Assembly: GCA_902781565.1 (NCBI GenBank)
Contig: CACZJT010000013.1
Location: forward strand, 1-33,023
Length of the DNA: 33,023 nucleotides
Reading direction: 5' to 3'
From: an uncultured Ruminococcus sp.
Lineage (GTDB): Bacteria; Bacillota; Clostridia; Oscillospirales; Ruminococcaceae
Shown here: positions 25,977 to 33,023 of the stretch, piece by piece
How positions within the stretch are numbered: the stretch's first letter is position 1
Layout of the letters: the number at the start of each line of letters is the position of its first letter
Notes under the pieces: model-generated
What the model was told of the DNA's origin: nothing
The model's database searches: none
What the model saw: only the letters and a program-made list of their open reading frames with translations
Position numbers and translations under genes: made by a program

Positions 25977-26004
25977 AACATTTAACCAAACATTTGGAAC
26001 ATTT
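25977..26004 (-). promoter_or_regulatory. three AAATGTT repeats upstream of the ubiquitin-domain promoter
   Basis: On the minus strand AAATGTT occurs three times (complement of 25977-25983, 25989-25995, 25998-26004), starting about 20 bp upstream of the -35. The middle copy is part of the palindrome CCAAA-CA-TTTGG (25986-25997). The position is right for an activator or repressor, but no regulator is known. Confidence 0.5.
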
Positions 26005-26045
26005 GCCAAATCATTGCGGGGGAGTTTGGATAAAGTGCAAGTATG

Positions 26046-27146
26046 TCAGGGGTACTCCGTGACCCGTTCGGCGGTGTAGCCGTCCTCTTCGAGCAGGGCG
26101 ATTATGCCCTTGTCCCCGAGAAAATGCGCCAGCCCCACCACGAACAGCACCTTTTTGCCGCCTGCCGCAAGCTCCTTTGCGGCTTCCGTCATGTGGGCGT
26201 TGCGGTCGAAGTAAAATTTGTTCATGAAGTCCCCGGCGGCAGCCTTCTCCTCGTCGGAGGCATTCGTGAGGTCGAGATCGTCTGCGGGGTCCAAGCCCTC
26301 GATGTCCCCCGCCCGCCAGCTGTCATATGACGTGACAAGCTCCCCGTTGACCTTCTTTATGTTATCCTCGCTGTAGGAAGCCAGCAGTATATCATAAACG
26401 CTGTCCGAAAGCTCAAAGAACAGCTTCATCTGAAAATCCGCAGACTCCACGTTATAGACTTCTTTGCCCGCGTCGTGTACGGCGTTCAGGATATTCAGGT
26501 CAAAGCCCTTGTCGTATGAAAGCCCCGTGTCTCTGAGCGGTAATTTCTGTATCGCCGAATAGATGTACCACGCCCGCATGGACTCGTAGGCGGTCGGGTC
26601 CTCGTCGTAGTGCTCGAGGTAGCTGCAAAGCGCCTGCCACGTTTCGTCGGAGATGTGATCGTGTATGCTCTCCCCCGAGGGGTAGGTCATTTTGTCATTG
26701 TATTTGAGTGAAGCCGCCAGCGTCTGGTTGAGGTCGGTGAGGTCGTACTCTACCGCCAGCACCTCGCAGTCGTCCACCGCCGCCTGCACGTAGTCGGGCA
26801 GGGGATAGCACTCGTCTTTCAGCGCGTGCATGGAGCCCATCATGTATATGGTCTTCCCCTCGGGAGAGGTCACTTTCCACATGGCGGGGGTGTAGGGCGC
26901 GGCTTCGTCGCTTTCGGCACTTTCGGAGCTGTCCGCTTCGGCAGTGCTTTCGCTTTCGTCGGGAGCGCTTTCCGCAGGCGGCAAAGTCACCTTGACGGGA
27001 GCTTCCTCCGCGCTCTCCGCGGCAGTCACCGAAGCGCTCTCCGGGGAAGATGAGCTGTTGCCGCTCCCGCTCCCGCAGCCCGCCGCCGTACAGGTCATTA
27101 TGACCGCGGCAGTAAGTGCGGCTGTTATCCTTTTGAGTGATGTCAT
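26046..27146 (-). CDS. TraB/GumN family lipoprotein
   Basis: 366 aa. Signal peptide with lipobox 'AAGC' (Cys24), a Ser/Glu/Ala-rich linker (~25-95), then the TraB/GumN domain. The N-terminal motif 'MWKVTSPEGKTIYMMGSMHAL' holds the conserved Gly-x-x-His, and the C-terminal 'VLFVVGLAHFLGDKGI' holds the second conserved His. The family is related to erythromycin-esterase/Tiki-type hydrolases and has been proposed to be metal-dependent proteases; the substrate here is unknown. The start ATG 27146 has an AAAGGA ribosome binding site; an open frame further upstream runs through the dispersed repeat and is rejected. The gene is downstream of pyk on the same strand. Confidence 0.9.
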   Translation of the reverse strand: MTSLKRITAALTAAVIMTCTAAGCGSGSGNSSSSPESASVTAAESAEEAPVKVTLPPAESAPDESESTAEADSSESAESDEAAPYTPAMWKVTSPEGKTIYMMGSMHALKDECYPLPDYVQAAVDDCEVLAVEYDLTDLNQTLAASLKYNDKMTYPSGESIHDHISDETWQALCSYLEHYDEDPTAYESMRAWYIYSAIQKLPLRDTGLSYDKGFDLNILNAVHDAGKEVYNVESADFQMKLFFELSDSVYDILLASYSEDNIKKVNGELVTSYDSWRAGDIEGLDPADDLDLTNASDEEKAAAGDFMNKFYFDRNAHMTEAAKELAAGGKKVLFVVGLAHFLGDKGIIALLEEDGYTAERVTEYP

Positions 27147-27167
27147 TGCTGTATCCTTTCTGTATTT

Positions 27168-27272
27168 TATAGCAATCCAAGAAAATAGCAGCATAAAGAT
27201 TTCGAGAGAAAATTTCACAGTGCAAGGAAAACGACCGCAGCCGTGCTGTCGCACTGCAAGGGAATTGCTATA
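27168..27272 (-). repeat. dispersed palindromic repeat, copy 2 (core plus one arm)
   Basis: 105 bp bounded by TATAGCAAT (27168-27176) and its inverted copy ATTGCTATA (27264-27272). The plus-strand left part matches the left part of copy 1 (17594-17645) closely. Read on the minus strand, its other half (TCCCTTGCAGTGCGACAGC onward) matches the second half of copy 1. It fills almost the whole gap between pyk and the TraB/GumN gene. On the minus strand its end reads TGCTATAAA, a fair extended -10 for the downstream lipoprotein gene, though no good -35 is seen. Confidence 0.78.
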
Positions 27273-27274
27273 GA

Positions 27275-28702
27275 TCACTTGACCGTTTCAACGCGCATCA
27301 TGTTGGTGGTGCCGCTCATTCCGAGAGGTACTCCCGCTGTTACTACCACGAGGTCGCCGTGGCGCAGAAGCCCCATTTCGAGGGATTTCGCGATAGCCGC
27401 GTCGATGAGCCCGTCGGTGTCGGTCTGCTCCTCCACAAGACCGGGGACAAGTCCCCATGACATATTCATGTGACGAGCCGTGCGGTGAGAGGTGGTCAGC
27501 GCGATTATCGGGCACTCGGGACGGAATTTCGAGAGCCTGCGGGCGGTGGTGCCGCTCTTGGTGACGGTGATGATAGCCGCCGCATTGAGGTCGTGAGCCG
27601 TGGTGACGGTCGCGTGGGCGATAGCCTCCGTTACCTCGCCGCAGTCATACTCGCCGCTGCCCGAACGAAGCTCGAACTGGTGGCGGTAGTCGATGTTGTC
27701 CTCGGTGGTCTCGGCTATCTTAGCCATAGTCCGCACCGCGTCGATGGGGTAATGACCCGCCGCTGTCTCGCCCGAGAGCATTATCGCCGAGGTGCCGTCA
27801 TAGATAGCGTTCGCCACGTCGGTTATCTCCGCACGGGTGGGGCGGGGATTGGTTATCATGGATTCGAGCATCTGTGTAGCGGTTATCACCTGCTTGCCCG
27901 CGTTGTAAGCCTTGTGGATAAGCTCTTTCTGAATGGCGGGGATCTGCTCGAAGGGTATCTCTACGCCCATATCTCCGCGGGCTACCATTACGCCGTCGGC
28001 GGCTTCGAGTATCTCGTCGATGTTCTCGACGCCCTCGCTGTTCTCTATCTTTGCGATTATGCGCACCTTGTTCCAGCCCAGCGACTGCGTGAACTTGCGG
28101 AGGTAGATGACATCTGCGGCTGTGCGGACGAATGAAGCCGCGATAAAGTCAAAGCCCAGCTTCGCGCCGAATTGCAGGTCGCTCATATCCGCGTCGGAGA
28201 TATAGGGCATGGAGAGCTTTGCCCCGGGGATATTTATGCCCTTGTTGTTCTTTATCTCGCCCCCGTGGATAACGGCGCATTTCACGTCGGTCTTGTTGAC
28301 ATATGTCACCTGTAATTCGATAAGTCCGTCGTTTATGAGTATGCGCGTACCGACCGAAACGTCCTTGGGGAGGTGGTTGAAGGTAACGGCGCACTCATGC
28401 TCATTGCCCATGATCTCGCGGGTGGTGAGGGTGAATTCCGCGCCGTCCTCTATGTTGACAACGCCGTTCTCGAACTGTTTCAGGCGTATCTCGGGACCCT
28501 TGGTGTCGAGCATGGTAGCGACGTGCAGCCCCAGCTCGTCCGAGAGCCTGCGGACGGTGTCATAGCGCTTGGCGTCCACCTCGTAATTGCAGTGAGAGAA
28601 GTTGAAGCGGGCAACGTCCATACCCGCCTTCATAAGCTCGCGGAGAACTCCCTCGTCCTCGGTAGCGGGTCCCAGCGTGCATACAATTTTTGTCTTTCTC
28701 AT
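27275..28702 (-). CDS. pyk: Pyruvate kinase
   Basis: 475 aa. It transfers phosphate from phosphoenolpyruvate to ADP in the last step of glycolysis. 'KTKIVCTLGPAT' at the N-terminus, 'MDVARFNFSH' and 'MLDTKGPEIR' in the barrel, the active-site helix 'IIAKIENSEGVENIDEILEAADGVMVARGDMGVEI', and 'ATQMLESMITNPRPTRAEITDVANAI' are all standard. The C-terminal domain is the ordinary one and lacks the extra PEP-utiliser domain found in Bacillus Pyk. The start ATG 28702 gives the usual N-terminus and follows AAAGGAAA. It has its own promoter and is the only housekeeping gene in this accessory stretch. Confidence 0.97.
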   Translation of the reverse strand: MRKTKIVCTLGPATEDEGVLRELMKAGMDVARFNFSHCNYEVDAKRYDTVRRLSDELGLHVATMLDTKGPEIRLKQFENGVVNIEDGAEFTLTTREIMGNEHECAVTFNHLPKDVSVGTRILINDGLIELQVTYVNKTDVKCAVIHGGEIKNNKGINIPGAKLSMPYISDADMSDLQFGAKLGFDFIAASFVRTAADVIYLRKFTQSLGWNKVRIIAKIENSEGVENIDEILEAADGVMVARGDMGVEIPFEQIPAIQKELIHKAYNAGKQVITATQMLESMITNPRPTRAEITDVANAIYDGTSAIMLSGETAAGHYPIDAVRTMAKIAETTEDNIDYRHQFELRSGSGEYDCGEVTEAIAHATVTTAHDLNAAAIITVTKSGTTARRLSKFRPECPIIALTTSHRTARHMNMSWGLVPGLVEEQTDTDGLIDAAIAKSLEMGLLRHGDLVVVTAGVPLGMSGTTNMMRVETVK

Positions 28703-28740
28703 TTTTCTATATTTCCTTTCGTAAGCAGTCATATAGATAC

Positions 28741-28769
28741 ATTATACAACATTACCGAAAAATAGTCAA
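28741..28769 (-). promoter_or_regulatory. pyk promoter
   Basis: On the minus strand: TTGACT (28769-28764), 17-bp spacer, TATAAT (28746-28741). This is the only promoter of the ten seen here without an extended -10 TGn. Confidence 0.85.
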
Positions 28770-28847
28770 GCGGGAGCGGGCTCGTTCATGAAAAGCTCAC
28801 ATTTTCGTAATATACCGCCTTTACCCGTATGCCGGGTAAAAAATTAA

Positions 28848-28876
28848 CAGACCCGAAAAAGTGCTTTTCGGGTCTG
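28848..28876 (-). terminator. terminator of the LRR protein gene
   Basis: A perfect 12-bp stem (28848-28859 with 28865-28876), 5-nt loop. On the minus strand it is followed by a run of T residues (complement of 28838-28845). A second small hairpin TTTACCC/GGGTAAA (28820-28840) lies next to it. Confidence 0.9.
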
Positions 28877-28898
28877 CCGTGATGTTATGTTTCGGTCG

Positions 28899-30470
28899 TT
28901 ATTTTACTTTGACGGTCTTAGCCGCGCAGAACGCGCCCGCTTTCTTCTTGCCGTCTATAGTCTTGTAGGCTCTCATACGAACATAGTATGTCTTGCCCGA
29001 GGTGAAGCCCGAAAGACTTCCCTTGACGGTGGAGTTCTTCTTCACGAGTGCGGACTTGACTTTGGTCTTGCAGGTCTTGTCGCTGTAAACGATGATCTGA
29101 TAGCCGTCCGCAAGGGAATCCTTCTTCCACGCAAGGCTGATCTTCTTCTTCGTGGTCGAGGTTGCCTTGGTGAGGGTAGGCTTCTGGGGAATGATGTAGA
29201 AGCTCATGGTCTTGGTGCCCGTGTAGTTTCCGATACCGGTTATGGTGATAGTAGCCTTGCCCGGGTTCTTGCAATTCTTGCCCGAGACCTTGTAATCCTT
29301 GCCCTTGACGAGGGTCTTTCCGCCGTATGTGACGGTCAGCTTAGGCATTTTGCTCTTGCCCGTGTAGGAAACAGCCGTTGAGGAGAATTTGGCGGTCGCC
29401 TTGGAGATAGAGGTCTTTGTCGCAACAGGAGCGGGGAGCTTTTCGGTGTAGTTGTCCTTGTAGCTGTACTTGCATTTGGAGCAGGTGTGCAGAGTGTAGC
29501 CCTGCGCGGTGGTGGTGGGGGCTATTACCTCTTCGTTGTACTCGTGACCCGTCGCGGGAATGCTCTCGGTGTAGGTCTCGCCGCAGTCGCAGGTGAACTT
29601 CTTAACGCCCGCCTTAGTGCAGGTCGCGGCTGTGGTGACTTCCTCCTTGAAGCTGTGTACGTGGCATTCAAAACTGTTTTTCGTAGCATACTTATAAGCC
29701 TCGGAATCTTTGTAGACGTACATTTTAAAGCCTTCGACCTTTGCGTAGAAAGGATAACTGGTACTATTACTATATCCGACACACTGGGGTTCAAGCTTTT
29801 TCAGGCTCTTCGGGAAGTACATTTCTTTAATATTATAGCAGTCTATGAACGCTGTACGATCTATAGTTTCAAGACCCTCGTGCAGTGTTACCTTTTCAAG
29901 ACTCTTTGCACCGTTGAATGCATTGTACCCTATAGTCTTGACACTCGATGGGATATCAAGCTCCGTCACCTTGCAATCGGGATCAAGAACAAATCCTGTA
30001 GCACCGCCGATCGACGTTACCGTATCGGGGATATTGAATCCCTTCAAAGAGACGCAACCCTTGAATGCTGCCAAAGGAATGTTGATAAGTCCTTTTGGCA
30101 AAGTTACATACTCAAGATTAGAGCAATTCTGAAACATCAGATCTCCCATTGTTACACTTCCGGTCGAATCCTCGAATGTGACCTTTTTCAGGTTTTTCCT
30201 ATTATAAAATGTGTGTTGATAGTATTCGGAAATGCGCCTTCCGTCAAGGGTCGCGGGAACATACAGCTCGGTCGCATTGCCGAAGTATTCCTTGATCTTG
30301 ATCGTGCCGTCATCTTTGATCTCGTACTCAAAATCATCTTTGATGAGGGACTCGGCGCTCGCCGATATAGCCGTATCTGCACCGAACACATTTCCAACCG
30401 CAGGAACTCCCGCCATGCCTGCCGCCATTACTACGGCGCAGACCGCCGAGATGAGCTTCTTACACTTCAT
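28899..30470 (-). CDS. secreted LRR_5 (BspA-type) surface protein
   Basis: 523 aa. Signal peptide ~1-39, then BspA/TpLRR-type leucine-rich repeats ~70-235 ('MFQNCSNLEYVTLPKGL', 'AFKGCVSLKGFNIPDTVTSIG', 'AFNGAKSLEKVTLHEGLETI'). A Cys-rich part ~270-340 has paired Cys-x-Cys and Cys-x-x-Cys motifs and 'ATGHEY'. A beta domain ~360-427 ('AVSYTGKSKMPKLTVTYGG') and a fibronectin type III-like domain ~430-523 end the protein. No LPXTG or membrane anchor, so it is released or held non-covalently. ATG 30470 is chosen because AAAGGTGAT is 7 nt upstream; the earlier in-frame ATGs sit on or before that site. BspA-type repeats often bind host proteins or fibre; the role here is unknown. Confidence 0.9.
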   Translation of the reverse strand: MKCKKLISAVCAVVMAAGMAGVPAVGNVFGADTAISASAESLIKDDFEYEIKDDGTIKIKEYFGNATELYVPATLDGRRISEYYQHTFYNRKNLKKVTFEDSTGSVTMGDLMFQNCSNLEYVTLPKGLINIPLAAFKGCVSLKGFNIPDTVTSIGGATGFVLDPDCKVTELDIPSSVKTIGYNAFNGAKSLEKVTLHEGLETIDRTAFIDCYNIKEMYFPKSLKKLEPQCVGYSNSTSYPFYAKVEGFKMYVYKDSEAYKYATKNSFECHVHSFKEEVTTAATCTKAGVKKFTCDCGETYTESIPATGHEYNEEVIAPTTTAQGYTLHTCSKCKYSYKDNYTEKLPAPVATKTSISKATAKFSSTAVSYTGKSKMPKLTVTYGGKTLVKGKDYKVSGKNCKNPGKATITITGIGNYTGTKTMSFYIIPQKPTLTKATSTTKKKISLAWKKDSLADGYQIIVYSDKTCKTKVKSALVKKNSTVKGSLSGFTSGKTYYVRMRAYKTIDGKKKAGAFCAAKTVKVK

Positions 30471-30500
30471 AAACATATCACCTTTCATATTTTATCATCG

Positions 30501-30521
30501 GACAAACATATAACGTTTGTC
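30501..30521. promoter_or_regulatory. GACAAAC/GTTTGTC inverted repeat upstream of the LRR gene
   Basis: A perfect 7-bp inverted repeat (30501-30507 with 30515-30521) with a 7-nt spacer, 31 bp before the LRR start codon. It could be an operator or a leader hairpin. I could not find a confident promoter for the LRR gene; TTTACA near 30567-30572 (minus) is a weak -35 candidate, with the TA tract as -10. Confidence 0.45.
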
Positions 30522-30537
30522 TGTTAATAATTATAGG

Positions 30538-30556
30538 ATATATATATATATATATA
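30538..30556. repeat. (AT)n dinucleotide tract
   Basis: An uninterrupted AT/TA run of 19 bases lies between the divergent LRR and ABC transporter genes. Such tracts melt easily and can change length by slippage; here it sits where the LRR promoter is expected. Confidence 0.85.
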
Positions 30557-30652
30557 GAACTAAGTGTAAACAAATTATAAACTCTGTAAATGATATTATC
30601 ATATAAAACTCCCTACAGGGAATCGTTACCTTATGAACGGATTTGTCTACAG

Positions 30653-30681
30653 TTGACAAATAAACATCGGTATGCTATAAT
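30653..30681 (+). promoter_or_regulatory. promoter of the ABC exporter operon
   Basis: TTGACA (30653-30658), 17-bp spacer, TATAAT (30676-30681) with extended -10 TGC. About 35 bp upstream of the ATPase start. Confidence 0.9.
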
Positions 30682-30715
30682 TGTTTATGACATTAAAATG
30701 AAAGGGGCGATAAAA

Positions 30716-31465
30716 ATGCCCGAACCCGTTTTGCAGGTCGAACACTTGTCCAAGCAGTACAAAAAGGGCGTCTACGCCAGCCGCGATGTTTCCTTTGAGG
30801 TGAACAAGGGCGAGATCTTCGCGCTCATAGGTCCAAACGGCGCGGGAAAGACCACCACTATCCGCATGATAGCTACCCTCTTAAAACCCACCGAGGGTGA
30901 CGCCAAAATAGGCGGGAGCTCCATTCTCACCGAGCCCGACAAGGTCCGCAGGGGGCTCACCTACCTCCCCGACGAGGCGGGTGCCTACAAGAACATGAAG
31001 GGCAGACAGTACCTCCGCTTTATGGCTGAGATGTACGCCGACACAAGGGCGCAGGCGGACGAGTATGTAAAGACTGCCGAACAGATATGCGGTCTCGGCG
31101 ACAGGCTCGATGACAAGATAGAATCCTACTCACGCGGAATGACCCGCAAGCTCCTCCTTGCGCGTACCATAATGCCGAAGCCCCTGATAGCCATTCTCGA
31201 TGAACCTACCTCGGGGCTCGACATCATAAACGCTCTCGAAATTCGCCGCAAGATACGTGAGCTTGCCGCCGACGGCATGAGCTTCCTGCTGTCCTCACAC
31301 AATATGCTGGAGATAGAGTACATCTCCGACCGCGTGGGGATAATCGCGCGGGGACACCTGCTGGAGCTTGGCAAGCCCTCGGAGCTTATCGAGAAATACA
31401 ACGCCGACAACTTAGAGGACGTGTTCGAGATAGTCGTGCTTAAAAAGGATATCACGGGGTGGTGA
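30716..31465 (+). CDS. ABC transporter ATP-binding protein (NatA-like)
   Basis: 249 aa, ATG 30716 after AAAGGGG; an open frame from 30590 runs through the promoter and is rejected. Walker A GPNGAGKTTT, then 'YLPDEAGAYKNMKGRQYLRFMAEMY' (Q-loop region), a degenerate signature 'YSRGMTRKLLLA', Walker B 'LIAILDEPTSGLD' and switch His in 'LLSSHNM' are all present. It closely resembles NatA-type exporters that pair with an ABC-2 permease. Four bases separate it from the permease gene. The substrate (Na+, drug or peptide) cannot be read from the sequence. Confidence 0.93.
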   Translation: MPEPVLQVEHLSKQYKKGVYASRDVSFEVNKGEIFALIGPNGAGKTTTIRMIATLLKPTEGDAKIGGSSILTEPDKVRRGLTYLPDEAGAYKNMKGRQYLRFMAEMYADTRAQADEYVKTAEQICGLGDRLDDKIESYSRGMTRKLLLARTIMPKPLIAILDEPTSGLDIINALEIRRKIRELAADGMSFLLSSHNMLEIEYISDRVGIIARGHLLELGKPSELIEKYNADNLEDVFEIVVLKKDITGW

Positions 31466-31469
31466 GAGT

Positions 31470-32789
31470 ATGAGTAAATTTGTTAGTCTGCTGAAAAAAG
31501 AGCTTCGGGAAATGCTCACCGCACAGACCATAGGAATGCTCGTTTTCCTCCTGCTCATGATGTACATGATGGGCGGGATGATGAACAAGTCCGCCGAGGA
31601 AGCAAGCGAGGAAAGCAGCCGCATAACAATTTGCGACCTCGACAAGACGGGCTTCACCGAATCGGTGCTCGCCTTCCTCGAACATCCCACTGCCGATATG
31701 CAGAACGATGTGAACGAGTTCGAGCTTCAAAGCGACGACTACGACGCGGAGCTTGAACGGGTGGGCGTCAAGAGCTTTGTCATTATCCCCGAGGGCTTCA
31801 CCGACAGCATAACCGGGGGCGAACAGGCGGAGCTTATCTACGTCAGCCGCATGACCTCGCTCTCGATGATGAGCAACATGAACGTAGGCTCACAGACGGC
31901 TGTTCAGCTGATAAACGGGGCGGTCAAGAGCGCTATCTATTCGCAGAAAGTCACGAACGGCGCCATGACCGACAAGGAAGCCGCCCTGCTCGAAGCCCCC
32001 GTGAACGTCACGGAAAAGACCATAGTGAGCGGCAAAACCGGGGAGATATCCCAGCTGATATTGTATTCGAGCCTGTATTCGCGGGCGCTTTTCATGCCGC
32101 TGGTTGTTTATATAATGGTACTGCTGGGCTCGCAGACGATGATAAACGCGGTGAGTGCCGAGAAGATAGACAAGACCCTCGAAACTCTGCTCTCCGCGCC
32201 CGTATCGCGGCTGCACATAATCGCGGCGAAAATGCTGGCGGCGGCGGCAGTGGCGCTGTTGAACGCGGCGGTCTACATGGTGGGAATGAACAACCTCACC
32301 ATGAACGTCACTGGGGAGCTTTCGGGCGATTACACGGGCGTCATCAAGGAGTTGGGGCTTGAATTCGGGTTCAGGACGTATCTGCTGGTAGGCATACAGA
32401 TGCTCCTTACCATGCTGATAGCGCTTTCTATCTCGATGATACTGGGCGCCTTTGCGAAGAACATCAAGAGTTCCCAGACGCTTTTGCTTCCGCTGATGTT
32501 CGTAACGATAATCCCGTTCATGGCGGCGATGTTCATAGACATAACCTCGCTTCCCGGGGCGATCAAGTATCTGCTCTATGCGATACCCTTCACCCACACG
32601 TTCATAGCCTCGGACTGTGTGCTTTTCGGAAACATGGAGCTATACGCGGGGGGGCTGATATATCAAGTGATATTCCTTGTGATATGCATGACGATAGCCG
32701 TGAAGATATTCACGAGCGACAAGATATTCACCGCAACGGAGGGCAATTCGCGTTTCAGCAGAAAGAAGAAAAAGCAGCAGGAAGAATAA
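31470..32789 (+). CDS. ABC-2 type permease (NatB-like)
   Basis: 439 aa, ATG 31470. One N-terminal membrane segment (~20-37) precedes a large extracytoplasmic domain (~50-195). Five or six further segments follow (~205-225, 255-275, 305-330, 340-360, 365-385, 395-415), the layout of NatB/ABC-2 exporters. 'VSAEKIDKTLETLLSAPVSRLHIIAAKM' is the conserved cytoplasmic coupling region. The C-terminus is a lysine-rich tail. It forms the exporter with the preceding ATPase. Confidence 0.92.
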   Translation: MSKFVSLLKKELREMLTAQTIGMLVFLLLMMYMMGGMMNKSAEEASEESSRITICDLDKTGFTESVLAFLEHPTADMQNDVNEFELQSDDYDAELERVGVKSFVIIPEGFTDSITGGEQAELIYVSRMTSLSMMSNMNVGSQTAVQLINGAVKSAIYSQKVTNGAMTDKEAALLEAPVNVTEKTIVSGKTGEISQLILYSSLYSRALFMPLVVYIMVLLGSQTMINAVSAEKIDKTLETLLSAPVSRLHIIAAKMLAAAAVALLNAAVYMVGMNNLTMNVTGELSGDYTGVIKELGLEFGFRTYLLVGIQMLLTMLIALSISMILGAFAKNIKSSQTLLLPLMFVTIIPFMAAMFIDITSLPGAIKYLLYAIPFTHTFIASDCVLFGNMELYAGGLIYQVIFLVICMTIAVKIFTSDKIFTATEGNSRFSRKKKKQQEE

Positions 32790-33023
32790 AGATAATCATA
32801 ATTTATGGGGTTGAATAATTCGGAATGCGGAATGCGGAATGCGGAATTGAAGGTGTCCGCCTGCGGCGGACGGATATGCGGACGCGGTTTCGCAAGCGAA
32901 ACGCGCTCCGCCGAAGCCGCAAAAAGAAAGTGTAAAATGACCGCAAGCACAAATAAAGAAAGCGGCACTCTGTAGCACAAACACGCCGGATGCAAGGGGC
33001 GGCGTTAGCCCCTTGCCGAGGTC
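32790..33023. other. repeat-rich non-coding tail
   Basis: 234 bp to the window end with no gene recognised. It holds the CGGAATG tandem repeat and three hairpins: 32855-32871 (7-bp arms), 32887-32902 (GTTTCGC/GCGAAAC) and 32993-33015 (CAAGGGGC/GCCCCTTG). None has a following T-run, so these look like dispersed palindromic repeats rather than a terminator of the ABC operon. Confidence 0.6.
32821..32847. repeat. CGGAATG tandem repeat, nearly four units
   Basis: Three perfect copies of the 7-mer CGGAATG (32821-32827, 32828-32834, 32835-32841) are followed by CGGAAT (32842-32847). The array is flanked by AATT on both sides. The unit length of 7 and the non-coding setting fit slippage in an intergenic repeat. 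Confidence 0.9.

Overview
The window looks like a chromosomal segment of a Gram-positive anaerobe of the class Clostridia, most like Ruminococcus or a related Oscillospiraceae genus. The reasons are the spoIIIA sporulation genes, the Firmicutes gene order asp23-nusB-xseA-xseB-ispA-dxs-tlyA-nadK-argR-recN, Firmicutes-type GGAGG ribosome binding sites with several GTG and TTG starts, a MecA-like adaptor, and secreted proteins carrying LRR_5 and DUF6273 domains. The genus is an inference; no rRNA gene is present to confirm it.

Layout. (1) 1-1755: the end of a spoIIIA operon (spoIIIAF, AG, AH) closed by a strong hairpin. (2) 1777-2307: a leftward GNAT acetyltransferase, followed by a ~450-bp AT-rich divergent intergenic region (2308-2857) packed with inverted and direct repeats. 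(3) 2858-14981: a long rightward run that starts from a clear promoter. It holds asp23-like, nusB, a TsaD paralogue, xseA, xseB, ispA, dxs, tlyA, nadK, argR, recN, a NADAR-family gene and a MutS-like ATPase. Most genes overlap or nearly touch, as in a single operon. (4) 14993-17567: a MecA-like adaptor (minus), then a LysE-type exporter with an 18-codon leader ORF, a PNPOx-like flavoprotein and a glutathione peroxidase. (5) 17594-21854: a truncated palindromic dispersed repeat, a GH2 beta-galactosidase, a small conserved Cys-containing protein and a cyclophilin-like lipoprotein. (6) 21832-30470, all minus strand: a two-gene sugar-binding lipoprotein/GGDEF operon, a secreted ubiquitin-domain protein, a TraB/GumN-type lipoprotein, a second copy of the dispersed repeat, pyruvate kinase, and a secreted LRR_5 protein. 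(7) 30716-32789: a NatAB-type ABC exporter, followed by a 234-bp repeat-rich tail.

The most remarkable item is the gene at 24631-25881. It encodes a signal peptide followed at once by a domain that matches human ubiquitin at 61 of 74 positions by my own alignment. That domain is fused to a beta-rich surface domain and a DUF6273-like C-terminus. Six of the seven ubiquitin lysines and the Leu8/Ile44/Val70 patch are kept, but the terminal Gly-Gly is missing. It is secreted, has its own promoter, and sits near a secreted LRR protein, so this part of the window looks like an accessory surface-protein region.

Ten promoters can be read directly. All have a -35-like hexamer exactly 17 bp from a -10 hexamer, and nine of the ten carry an extended -10 TGn. 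No tRNA, rRNA, CRISPR array, transposase or integrase gene was found.
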